Notes under the pieces: model-generated
The model's input: the letters and a program-made list of their open reading frames with translations, nothing else
Database searches by the model: none
Told to the model about the DNA's origin: nothing
Position numbers and translations under genes: made by a program
Source: an uncultured Lachnospiraceae bacterium
GTDB lineage: Bacteria > Bacillota > Clostridia > Lachnospirales > Lachnospiraceae
NCBI GenBank assembly: GCA_910583835.1
Contig: CAJTYM010000003.1
Coordinates: 62,001 to 126,000 of the forward strand
DNA: 64,000 nucleotides
Reading direction: 5' to 3'
Shown: piece after piece, positions 54,318 to 61,784 of the stretch
Position numbering within the stretch: the first letter of the stretch is position 1
Layout: each line of letters opens with the position of its first letter

Positions 54318-55565
54318 TCAAAGTTTTTCCCCGCACTCAAGGCAGAATTTCGCACCCAACACAGTTTCCTTCCCGCACTTTGGGCAGGAAGAGACAAACT
54401 TATGGCCACATTCCGGGCAAAATTTGCCCTTGACAACTGTTTTCCCGCATTCCGGACAGACCACCATGCCCTCAGGAACTGCTGGCGCTGTCTTTTCCCC
54501 GCATTCAAGGCAGAATTTCGCATTTTCAGGTAACACTGCGCCACAATTTGCACATACGCTTTGCGCAGGCGCTTTTTCATGCATCATATTCATGGCATCA
54601 TTCATCGAACCGCCAACTGTCCCGGCAACTACGCCGCCTACGCCTGCCATCGTCCCAAGGCCAACGCCAAGATTGGTGAACTGGCCGACTGCCTCATTTC
54701 TGGCCACTTCCGTTGCCACATCAAAACCGCGCTCTTGCTGATAAGTATATCCTTCCTGCGCACGTTTCGTTGCCTGTGCTTTGGAGTCAATGACAACCTT
54801 CTGTGCGTCCGTCTGTGCCTGAATAATATCCGTCTGTTGGCGGAGTTTCGCCTCGGCGACATCCGCATATTGACGGAAATGCAGTTCCTTGAACTGCTCA
54901 TACTGCCTTTCGCCATCCGGCTTAGCCACATTTGTGACAAAAAAACGTTCCAGAGAAACGCCATAATCTGCAAAATCAGGAATTAACTGGCTATGAATCG
55001 ACTCAGAGAAAACAGTCAGATGCTCGTCTATTTCAAAAATATTGATGGCGTTCTGTTTCATGGTCTGTGCAATGTAAGTCTTGACGCGCGTCATCAAAAA
55101 TGCGCGGAAAAATGAAATCAGTTTTTGCTGGCTGAGAAAATCTTCCGTACCGACAAGTTTTAAGAGCAGCCTGCGGCTGTCTGCCACTCGAAGGCTCATC
55201 TCGCCTGACGCCCCGATGGAAATTGGAAATCCGTAGGTAGGCTCGATATACTGCACCTTGCTGTCGGTTCCCCATTTGATATTCATCTGCTCCGTTTTGT
55301 TGATAAAATATACTTCGCAGTGAAAGGGGCTTTCGCCTCCGGTTGCGCGGTTCAGAAATTTTCCAATTAACGGAATATTTTGTGACTCAAGGGTATAGCG
55401 CCCCGCCCCAAAGAGATCGAGCGCCTGACCATTCTTGAAGAAAAGAGCTTCCTGACTTTCATGAACAATAAGCTGTGTAAAACTGTTGAAATCTTCACAG
55501 GGATGTTTCCAGATAAACGTACTGTTATCCCCTTCATACTTGATAATATCTGTAATTTGCGCCAT
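54318..55565 (-). CDS. SPFH-domain protein with C-terminal zinc ribbons (YdjI-like)
   Basis: 415 residues. The SPFH/band-7 fold covers about 25-260 (ESQEALFFKNGQALDLFGAGRYTLESQN; EAKLRQQTDIIQAQTDAQKVVIDSKAQA coil). A Gly-rich hydrophobic stretch follows (about 300-325), then three zinc-ribbon units (CANCGAVLPENAKFCLECG, CPECGKTVVKGKFCPECG, CPKCGKETVLGAKFCLECG). The type is known from B. subtilis YdjI, linked to membrane domains. First gene of the SPFH-membrane-TIR operon. ATG 55565 follows GAGGTG. Confidence 0.88.
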   Translation of the reverse strand: MAQITDIIKYEGDNSTFIWKHPCEDFNSFTQLIVHESQEALFFKNGQALDLFGAGRYTLESQNIPLIGKFLNRATGGESPFHCEVYFINKTEQMNIKWGTDSKVQYIEPTYGFPISIGASGEMSLRVADSRRLLLKLVGTEDFLSQQKLISFFRAFLMTRVKTYIAQTMKQNAINIFEIDEHLTVFSESIHSQLIPDFADYGVSLERFFVTNVAKPDGERQYEQFKELHFRQYADVAEAKLRQQTDIIQAQTDAQKVVIDSKAQATKRAQEGYTYQQERGFDVATEVARNEAVGQFTNLGVGLGTMAGVGGVVAGTVGGSMNDAMNMMHEKAPAQSVCANCGAVLPENAKFCLECGEKTAPAVPEGMVVCPECGKTVVKGKFCPECGHKFVSSCPKCGKETVLGAKFCLECGEKL

Positions 55566-55620
55566 GGATTCACCTCATAAACTTTTATCTTGCTGTGCGT
55601 AACTTTTTATGGATATTTTC

Positions 55621-55648
55621 ATTATATCAGATTCTATGCTTTTTACAA
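55621..55648 (-). promoter_or_regulatory. Promoter of the SPFH-TIR operon
   Basis: On the minus strand TTGTAA, 16 bases, TATAAT, about 55 bases before the SPFH ATG. Confidence 0.6.
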
Positions 55649-55793
55649 GTATCTTACGACTTCCATAAGTGTATGTAATTCTGTTTGGAACACATCCGTT
55701 TGTTTCACATCTCCTTTTAGGCAGGAAAATAGCAGGAAGGTTGTCAGCCTTCCTGCCTGGTATGGGTTCCATTGTTATCATATGTATATGAGA

Positions 55794-56005
55794 TTAATGT
55801 GCGTAATCACCATTCTCCCATTCACCTGAATAGTCGACAGTGCCATCCACATAGCTGTCATATATGTAAACCCCAACTCTTCTAACTTCTGTTCCGACTC
55901 CCCAATCAACCCTTCTAAATCAGTACCCTCATCCGTTTTTTTCTCTTCATCGGTCATCTCAGCTTCTATCGAATTTTTCTGGCTTTTTCCACATAACTTC
56001 TCCAT
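55794..56005 (-). pseudogene. Small gene with a probable one-base frameshift
   Basis: From ATG 56005 the frame gives an acidic segment (EMTDEEKKTDEGTDLEGL, then EQKLEELG) that runs into unlikely sequence. Shifting by one base at the GGGG near 55870 gives a credible end, VYIYDSYVDGT and EYSGEWENGDYAH-like Tyr-rich residues (DYSGEWENGDYAH), with TAA at 55794. The combined protein would be about 70 residues. No strong ribosome site. Either a pseudogene or a sequencing slip. Confidence 0.4.
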
Positions 56006-56207
56006 TACTTGTTACAATGACAGAAGTTAATGCATTTATTTTTTCCCCACATGAACTGTATGGCATTTTTTCCTCCAACGCATTTGCCTTATAGTAAAAT
56101 ATTTTTCATTATTCGTGAACCGCTGTTCCTATAGTGACAACCTGCATAAAACAAAATAATAGACAACGATATGTACTGCGATGTAGACAATCCTGCAAAT
56201 AGTCCCC

Positions 56208-56600
56208 TCACCTCATCTCCTCGGAGGAATTCCAGACCAAACCTTGCGATTGCATAAGCTTCTTCCTATATTCCGGTTTCCCTTTACACATGAAACACAC
56301 CGCAAAAATAAACCCAAACAACCCGCCGTAGAAAACATACCCACTTTGCGGGATTAAGAGGATCAGGTTTTCTATCGAAAAATTATGGACCAGCCATGGT
56401 ATCCGCGTAACCGCAAACAACAATTTGCTGCCTGCAAGCAGACCTATGCCTCCATATAAAATTGTCCGCAGCAATTCCGAAAAGGGCACACCTTCTTTAT
56501 CACTGTTGAAATAGGCATAACATATTGCAGCAATCCCTCCAATCAATGCCAATAATGTATACGATGGCATAATTAGATGTATATATGGATACATTTTCAC
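56208..56600 (-). pseudogene. Truncated prolipoprotein diacylglyceryl transferase-like remnant
   Basis: 130 residues with the N-terminal look of Lgt: four hydrophobic helices and SGYVFYGGLFGFIFAVCF, matching the YGG region near the Lgt active-site loop. The chain then ends in unrelated sequence (QSQGLVWNSSEEM), so the Arg/Glu catalytic half is missing; full Lgt is about 250-280 residues. Inactive as an Lgt. It lies head to head with an HTH fragment, which suggests that a mobile element has decayed here. Confidence 0.6.
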
Positions 56601-56629
56601 TCAACTCCTAATACTGGCTCTTTAAGCAG

Positions 56630-56776
56630 ATGGACTTGAGCTACCAGAACTTCAACCGCATGGTCACGAACCAGACGAAATCCATCCGCTTTGAGAACCT
56701 CGACAGGCTCAGCGACCTCTTGGGCTGTCCCATTGGCGACCTGTTCGAGAAAACCAGCAGCCCCACGGATGAATAA
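56630..56776 (+). pseudogene. 3' fragment of an XRE/Cro-type regulator gene
   Basis: 48 codons from ATG 56630 to TAA encode the end of a small helix-turn-helix repressor: NFNRMVTNQTKSIRFENL, then LDRLSDLLGCPIGDLFE, typical of XRE proteins on conjugative elements. The DNA-recognition half is absent and there is no ribosome site. It reads opposite to the lgt remnant. Confidence 0.65.
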
Positions 56777-56819
56777 GCGGGAGGGATGCCCCATAAAACC
56801 TCTGGAACATCCCTCCCGC
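56777..56819 (+). terminator. Hairpin after the XRE fragment
   Basis: A perfect 12-bp stem, GCGGGAGGGATG (56777-56788) with CATCCCTCCCGC (56808-56819). The T tract is poor. 56820-56940 holds nothing further. Confidence 0.6.
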
Positions 56820-56940
56820 TATATTATCTGCTCCCTCCTGTTCCCGGAGTATGTCCCGGTACAGTTCCCGTATCATTTTTTCCATATAAATTTGTATGGT
56901 ATGATATATTGCTTTGCCCACCTGACAAATCCCTATACCC

Positions 56941-57129
56941 TTACCACATACTGTCTTTACATCTTTGTTTTTCGTTATACTGCTTTTTGCGGTTAATGCT
57001 CCTTACCCTTGCCCTCGGTTCATATTTTCCGCAATGCTGGCAATATGTTTTATGGCAGGCTTCCCTGCCTTTCTTACATTCCCCTAACGCAATATAATAT
57101 TTGCAGGGAACCTCTCTATATCTCGCCAT
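56941..57129 (-). CDS. Small Cys-rich basic protein (62 aa)
   Basis: MARYREVPCKYYIALGECKKGREACHKTYCQHCGKYEP is followed by a basic tail. Six cysteines and two histidines suggest a zinc-binding fold such as a CCCH-like finger (C-x8-C-x6-C-x4-C-x2-C). Many lachnospiral genomes carry similar short genes, though I cannot name a family. GGAAGG before the ATG is strong. It starts 52 bases after rtcB and is probably co-transcribed, hinting at RNA binding. Confidence 0.65.
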   Translation of the reverse strand: MARYREVPCKYYIALGECKKGREACHKTYCQHCGKYEPRARVRSINRKKQYNEKQRCKDSMW

Positions 57130-57181
57130 TTTAATTTCCTTCCTTTTCAGAAAATTTCAATTCCGCGCACACCCAGCAGAA

Positions 57182-58297
57182 TCATTTGCTCCCTGCCTTA
57201 AAATTATAGACAGGAAACAGTCTCTTTTGTATCTCTACGGTCTCTTTTATATGTTCCATGATTTCATCCACGCCCCGGTAGGCAAACGGCGCTTCGTCCA
57301 GTGTGTCTTTGCCAATGCAGGAACAATGGATGCCTTTCATCTGGGCTTTGAAATCCGAGACCGTAAACTTATTTTTTACATATTCCCTTTTTATCAGCCG
57401 TCCCGCGCCATGGGGCGCTGAATAATTCCAGTCATCATTCCCAAGGCCTGTTCCCAAAAGTACCCCGTCACGCATATTGATGGGAATCGCTACAAATTCG
57501 CCTTTTCTGGCAGACACCGCCCCTTTCCGCAAAATCGTCCCCTCTGCGGAAACATCAAGGTAATTGTGGACAGAATGGTAAATGTCTTCTATTTTCCATT
57601 TCATGCCCTTTGCCATCTCATCTAAGATAACGCTCCGGTTGAGCCTGGCAAATTCCTGCAAAACCTGCGTGTCATAGACATAATCATCCATGAGGCTCCC
57701 TTCCAGATACGTCAGCTCATAAGGAACATTCTGCCTCTTGTCTTTCAGATATCTGTGTCCCTCGCGCAAATAATATTCCGTTACCTCTTTTCCCAGGTGA
57801 CGGCTCCCGGAATGGATGACAACATAGAGAAATCCCTCTTCATCCCGGTCGATTTCAATAAAATGGTTACCGCCACCCAGCGTCCCAAGGCTCAGCCTTG
57901 CTTTTTCTTCGTGGACATGGCGGCTGCACCTTAAATCAGAAAGCATGGCTGTATCGCTGAACCTATGGACAGTCTTCCTAATCTGATATCCGGAGGGCAC
58001 ATTCTCCCTGATTACGGTGTCAAGTTTCTGGAACTCCATTCTTTTCTGTTTCAATTTCGCAACCGTGATGCCGCACCCAATGTCAATGCCCACCACATTC
58101 GGAAGCAGTTTATCTCCTGCCACCGCCGTAAAACCGATGGTTCCCACCTTGCCCGGATGTACGTCCGGCATTACCCGGATTTTGCTTCCCTGAAACGCAG
58201 GGAAATCGCAAAGCTGCTGAATCTGCGCCATTGCATAATCTTCGATTGTGTCTGTGAATATTTTTGCAGAAGTATAGACTCCGTCTACTGTTTTCAT
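57182..58297 (-). CDS. rtcB: RtcB family RNA ligase
   Basis: 371 residues; joins RNA 2',3'-cyclic phosphate or 3'-phosphate to 5'-OH ends using GTP and Mn2+. Metal and guanylate motifs are intact: PDVHPG, VGIDIGCG, LGGGNHFIEI, HSGSRHLG and SAPHGAGRLIKRE with the His that becomes guanylylated. Length fits the shorter RtcB branch of Firmicutes. ATG 58297 follows AGAGG; an upstream in-frame start at 58342 is less likely. In bacteria it repairs RNA cut by stress nucleases. Confidence 0.93.
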   Translation of the reverse strand: MKTVDGVYTSAKIFTDTIEDYAMAQIQQLCDFPAFQGSKIRVMPDVHPGKVGTIGFTAVAGDKLLPNVVGIDIGCGITVAKLKQKRMEFQKLDTVIRENVPSGYQIRKTVHRFSDTAMLSDLRCSRHVHEEKARLSLGTLGGGNHFIEIDRDEEGFLYVVIHSGSRHLGKEVTEYYLREGHRYLKDKRQNVPYELTYLEGSLMDDYVYDTQVLQEFARLNRSVILDEMAKGMKWKIEDIYHSVHNYLDVSAEGTILRKGAVSARKGEFVAIPINMRDGVLLGTGLGNDDWNYSAPHGAGRLIKREYVKNKFTVSDFKAQMKGIHCSCIGKDTLDEAPFAYRGVDEIMEHIKETVEIQKRLFPVYNFKAGSK

Positions 58298-58413
58298 ATT
58301 AATCCTCTCTCTCGTCTGTGCATTTTTGCAAAATAGGCGCAAAAAAACACCCCTAAAATGATTAGAGATGCGGATTGTCCAAAACGGAATAAGATAAACT
58401 GATTCTGTGTCTA

Positions 58414-58494
58414 TTAATGGTAAGCTGCCAGAAGGACAATCCTCTCTCTATTATTTCCTGTTAAATCATTGATTCCTAAATTTCTTGCAATCAT
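58414..58494 (-). CDS. Possible 26-residue peptide upstream of rtcB
   Basis: A very strong ribosome site (AAAGGAGG) precedes an ATG with 26 codons: MIARNLGINDLTGNNRER, then IVLLAAYH. It lies about 115 bases before rtcB on the same strand. It may be a leader peptide, a small protein or the broken start of a lost gene. Confidence 0.4.
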   Translation of the reverse strand: MIARNLGINDLTGNNRERIVLLAAYH

Positions 58495-58579
58495 AATTGT
58501 CCTCCTTTCCTTACTCGTCAATATGTGCCATGTGTCTATTATAAAAACTTCTTTTCTATCTGTCAATCAAAAATTTATT

Positions 58580-58762
58580 TTAGTTTCCACATTTTCTATT
58601 TTCTAACAATTCCTGCCAATCCTGTTTTGTATAACCATTCTCCCTCATTTTGTCTGATATCTTTTCAATCCAAAATTCTTCCATATTTTCTGCATGGAAT
58701 ACGGCAGACAGATTCGGTGGCATATGTACAACAATCTTGATTTCTTTCCCTCTCCTCGCCAT
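58580..58762 (-). CDS. Small conserved-looking protein (60 aa)
   Basis: MARRGKEIKIVVHMPPN, then LSAVFHAENMEEFWIEKISDKMRENGYTKQDWQELLENRK: a basic beta-like start followed by two helices. I do not recognise a family. The start is placed at ATG 58762 after AAGGA/GCGGG; an in-frame ATG at 58786 is possible. A 14-bp hairpin (58777-58818) lies just upstream of the start. Confidence 0.5.
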   Translation of the reverse strand: MARRGKEIKIVVHMPPNLSAVFHAENMEEFWIEKISDKMRENGYTKQDWQELLENRKCGN

Positions 58763-58776
58763 AACAACCCGCTTCC

Positions 58777-58818
58777 TTGCCAGCAATGTTTCTTATAATT
58801 CTATGAAACTGCTGGCAA
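58777..58818. other. Bulged 14-bp hairpin
   Basis: TTGCCAGCA and GTTTC (58777-58792, two-base bulge) pair with GAAAC and TGCTGGCAA (58805-58818). On the minus strand it would occupy the leader of the 60-residue gene. Confidence 0.6.
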
Positions 58819-58889
58819 ATTATTCTTTTGGCGTTGTTAAACGAGTGATTAAAATGTTATTGTTTGAATGTTTCCGCTGCCCTGCCATC

Positions 58890-59137
58890 GGCAAATCCAC
58901 CCTCCTGTCTCTTCTGGCAGGTCTGATAGAGCCGGAACACGGTTCTATTTTGCTATATGGACAGAACGTGTTTATGATATGTTAAAAACTTATGGGTTAT
59001 ATAAATTCAAAGACTATTTTAATGAAATATGGAAGGAGCTGAATAGCGATGAGTGAGATTTCCCTTGCCCAGCAGAAATTTCTGCTTGCTCAAAAAAAAA
59101 CACAGACGCACGGTCGCCGCAAGCAATTTGGAAAAAC
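58890..59137 (+). pseudogene. Decayed copy of the ABC importer genes at 49-50 kb
   Basis: Four blocks line up in order with the intact importer: 58890-58966 with about 49213-49290 (Walker A region), 58967-59013 with about 49424-49471, 59004-59125 with about 49795-49915 (ATPase end and permease start) and 59126-59137 with about 50606-50617. Three internal deletions separate them; the second is flanked by the exact 10-base repeat AATTCAAAGA in the intact copy (49462-49471 and 49795-49804). It cannot encode a transporter. Confidence 0.85.
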
Positions 59138-59139
59138 AA

Positions 59140-59697
59140 TTATTCATAGACTCCCTCAAAAATATCAGCCAAGGTCATTTTAATATGCGGAAACTCCTTC
59201 AGCGTTATCTCCGTCATTGCATTATAGTCCTCATCCTCTTCATCATCCTGCAGCAAATAATTCTGCTCCAAGACATATTTCCCATCCTCAAGGTAATAAA
59301 TTTCCACAGCGCCCTGCGGGGAAACAATCCAGTACTCTTCCACGCCAGCTTGTTCATAGATGTCTTTTTTGACCGTCCTGTCTCGCTTGGCAGTAGAAGG
59401 ACTTAAGGTCTCGGCAATAAATTTAGGCTTCCCGCTGTATGACCCGCCTTTCAGATGCTTGCGGTCACAGATTACCATAATATCCGGGCACAGGTAATCA
59501 TCGTTCATTTCTGGATGGTATTTAAAATCAAGGTTCTCCATAAACACAAGACACAGGCTGTCTTTTAAAGCATTGCCAATCTTCCTATAAATATTTCCAT
59601 TGATAATTCCATGCTGATATCCTGGAGCAGGCGACATGTTATAAACCACCCCATTTACTTTTTCATCTTTCCTGCGTTCAAATTCTGCTAATCCCAT
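59140..59697 (-). CDS. Uma2 family protein (restriction endonuclease-like fold)
   Basis: 185 residues. The PD-(D/E)xK core is visible: EKVNGVVYNMSPAPGYQHGIINGNIY, DDYLCPDIMVICDR, GKPKFIAETLSPSTAKRD (the E-x-K-like site), DIYEQAGVEEYWIVSP. Uma2 proteins are common and multicopy, of unknown biological role, with presumed nuclease activity. ATG 59697 follows AAAGGA. The stop codon abuts the decayed ABC copy, so the 3' end borders a recombination scar. Confidence 0.88.
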   Translation of the reverse strand: MGLAEFERRKDEKVNGVVYNMSPAPGYQHGIINGNIYRKIGNALKDSLCLVFMENLDFKYHPEMNDDYLCPDIMVICDRKHLKGGSYSGKPKFIAETLSPSTAKRDRTVKKDIYEQAGVEEYWIVSPQGAVEIYYLEDGKYVLEQNYLLQDDEEDEDYNAMTEITLKEFPHIKMTLADIFEGVYE

Positions 59698-59790
59698 AAG
59701 CGCCACGTCCTTTCTGCCACTGCATGTTTGATAAGTTTTTCTTATTATACCAGTACCTTTCCTCATTGTGCAACATTCAATCAAAAAATA

Positions 59791-59819
59791 TTGACACGGC
59801 AGCGCTTTTCCTGTATCAT
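59791..59819 (+). promoter_or_regulatory. Promoter of the MATE transporter
   Basis: TTGACA, 17 bases, TATCAT, followed by a leader of about 145 bases. Confidence 0.7.
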
Positions 59820-59836
59820 GAGCATTGCTATATCAA

Positions 59837-59925
59837 ACGCAGCTCCTTGCCACCGGGTAAGGAGATTAAGCGTCAGGCTTTCTGTCATTAGGTCTTAGAA
59901 GATGGGAAGTTTGGCGTATTTTTTT
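59837..59925 (+). promoter_or_regulatory. Structured leader of the MATE gene, candidate guanidine-IV (mepA) riboswitch
   Basis: P1: ACGC (59837-59840) with GCGT (59870-59873) and CTCCTT (59843-59848) with AAGGAG (59859-59864), loop GCCACCGGGT. A second pairing region ends before seven T (59919-59925), as in a transcription attenuator. MATE genes of clostridia are the known site of the mepA-motif RNA; the class assignment is from context, not from a scored alignment. Confidence 0.4.
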
Positions 59926-59971
59926 ATTATAGGAAGACCACTTTGTTCTTTTACAGAAAGGAATCGTACAG

Positions 59972-61282
59972 ATGGAATGCAACAAACTTCTTCGGGAATT
60001 TATACAATATGTCACCTTGAATGTCTGCGGCATGATTGGCTTATCCTGCTATATCCTTGCCGATACTTTTTTCATCGCGCAAGGGCTAGGAGCCGATGGC
60101 TTAGCTGCCTTAAATATTGCAATCCCTGTATATAGCTTTATCCATGGCAGCGGCCTGATGCTGGGTATGGGCGCGGCAACCAAATATTCGATTTTCCGCG
60201 GGCAGGACAAACAGGAACAATCAGACAGCACATTTTCAAACGCCCTTTGCCTTACCGCTATTGGGGCAGCAATATTCGTGTTTATGGGAATTTTTCTTTC
60301 TGGAATAATCACAGCTATTTTGGGGGCTGACAGCAGCATTTTTACTATGACGAAAACGTATCTGCAGATTCTGTTGCTCTTTGCTCCCGCTTTTTTGCTG
60401 AACGATTTGTTGATCTGCTTTGTCCGAAATGACGGCAATCCCGGGCTTTCCATGGCGGCAATGATTACAGGAAGTTTGGCAAACATTGTATTGGACTATA
60501 TCTTCATTTTCCCTCTGCAGATGGGAATACTCGGCGCTGTGCTGGCAACTGGCTGTGCTCCGGTTATAAGCGTGTGTGTCCTGTCAAAGCACTGGATTGC
60601 CAGACAGAATCATTTCCATATGCGCAGGCTTGCCCTGTCTGCAAACTTGACCAAGACAACCCTCTCCCTAGGGATTCCTTCCCTGATTACAGAAATTGCC
60701 TCGGGAATTGTGATGATAGCCTTTAATTTCATCATCCTTGGGCTGCAGGGAAACATCGGCGTTGCCGCTTACGGCATAGTTGCTAACCTGTCGCTCGTTG
60801 TCATATCCATCTATACAGGGACTGCCCAGGGAATGCAGCCCATTGCCAGTCGTGCCTACGGATTGGGTAAGAAAGAAGAAATCAGAAAAATCCTCAGATA
60901 TGCCATCATAACCATATTGCTGATATCCGCCTGCGCTTATGCTGCCTTACTCTTAAATGACACATTTATCGTGGGATTATTTAACAGTGAACGAGACATA
61001 CAGCTGCAGGAAATTGCTGAATCAGGACTTATACTGTACTTTACTGCCATTCCTTTTGCCGGCTTTAATATTGTGCTCTCCACATATTTTACCTCCACGG
61101 AAAAAGCACTGCCCGCACAGGCGGTCTCTCTGGCGAGAGGATTCTTCTTCCTCGTGCCGATAGCTTTTCTGCTGTCACATTTCTTCCACATGACAGGGGT
61201 ATGGCTGTCATACCCGATTACAGAATGCATCGTTTCCGTCCTGGGGGCAGTACTTTATTATAGATGCGGCAAGCTAAGCTGA
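59972..61282 (+). CDS. MATE family multidrug/cation efflux transporter
   Basis: 436 residues with 12 membrane helices in two similar halves, typical for MATE (FIQYVTLNVCGMIGLSCYILADTFFIAQGLGADGLAALNIAIPVYSF; second half GIVANLSLVVISIYTGTAQGMQPIASRAYG). It exports organic cations or guanidinium-like compounds with a sodium or proton gradient. ATG 59972 follows AAAGGA. Monocistronic behind a riboswitch-like leader. Confidence 0.93.
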   Translation: MECNKLLREFIQYVTLNVCGMIGLSCYILADTFFIAQGLGADGLAALNIAIPVYSFIHGSGLMLGMGAATKYSIFRGQDKQEQSDSTFSNALCLTAIGAAIFVFMGIFLSGIITAILGADSSIFTMTKTYLQILLLFAPAFLLNDLLICFVRNDGNPGLSMAAMITGSLANIVLDYIFIFPLQMGILGAVLATGCAPVISVCVLSKHWIARQNHFHMRRLALSANLTKTTLSLGIPSLITEIASGIVMIAFNFIILGLQGNIGVAAYGIVANLSLVVISIYTGTAQGMQPIASRAYGLGKKEEIRKILRYAIITILLISACAYAALLLNDTFIVGLFNSERDIQLQEIAESGLILYFTAIPFAGFNIVLSTYFTSTEKALPAQAVSLARGFFFLVPIAFLLSHFFHMTGVWLSYPITECIVSVLGAVLYYRCGKLS

Positions 61283-61318
61283 AACTGCTGCCGACTAAGC
61301 TGCAGATACAAAAATATT

Positions 61319-61678
61319 TTATTTCTTTTTGTCAGCCTTTTTCTCTGCTTTTTTCCTGCTGTCAATCATGCCCTTGAGCTTCAATGCCTTATCAATATTT
61401 CCCTCCACCTTGAGCTTCTTCATGGTGACTGCAAAAACAGGATCTAGCTTTCCTTCCGCAATCTTCATCAGATTTTCCGCGGAAGCCGTAAATGCGGCAT
61501 CTCTGTCATAGTAGTCATACGGCTCCACATAGAGCTTGCCGTCTTTTACTTCCACATAAAAAATGCCCTCTGCCTCGCCTGTGATATTAAACTGATATGC
61601 CAGGTGCTCCGTGATGTCTGAGACATCAGCGTCCATAAATTTTTCTTTTACCTTTGCAAAAAATTCTTCATACGTCAT
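61319..61678 (-). CDS. SCP2 sterol-binding-domain protein
   Basis: 119 residues that consist almost only of an SCP2-like domain: ITEHLAYQFNITGEAEGIFYVEVKDGKLYVEPYDYYDRDAAFTASAENLMKIAEGKLDPVFAVTMKKLKVEGNID. It has a hydrophobic pocket for lipid-like ligands; the ligand is unknown. The C-terminal tail is Lys-rich. ATG 61678 follows AAGGAGG. It has its own promoter and lies between convergent and parallel neighbours. Confidence 0.88.
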   Translation of the reverse strand: MTYEEFFAKVKEKFMDADVSDITEHLAYQFNITGEAEGIFYVEVKDGKLYVEPYDYYDRDAAFTASAENLMKIAEGKLDPVFAVTMKKLKVEGNIDKALKLKGMIDSRKKAEKKADKKK

Positions 61679-61705
61679 ATTCTTTTCCTCCTTAGGTCAT
61701 ATCAT

Positions 61706-61762
61706 AGCATACCACTCTTTACCGGCAAGGTCAATAACTTATTGTATTACTTTAAAGTAATA
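61706..61762 (-). promoter_or_regulatory. Promoter of the SCP2 gene with an upstream palindrome
   Basis: On the minus strand TTGACC (61729-61734), 17 bases, TATGCT (61706-61711). Ten bases upstream of the -35 is the perfect 18-base palindrome 61745-61762 (TATTACTTT and its complement), placed like an activator site; it might also end the upstream ABC transcript. Confidence 0.5.
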
Positions 61763-61784
61763 AAGTAACTTCTGGTATAATTAA

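Noticed and set aside
56597..56794. 65-codon minus-strand open frame
   Set aside because: It is the shadow of the XRE regulator fragment on the plus strand, which makes protein sense.
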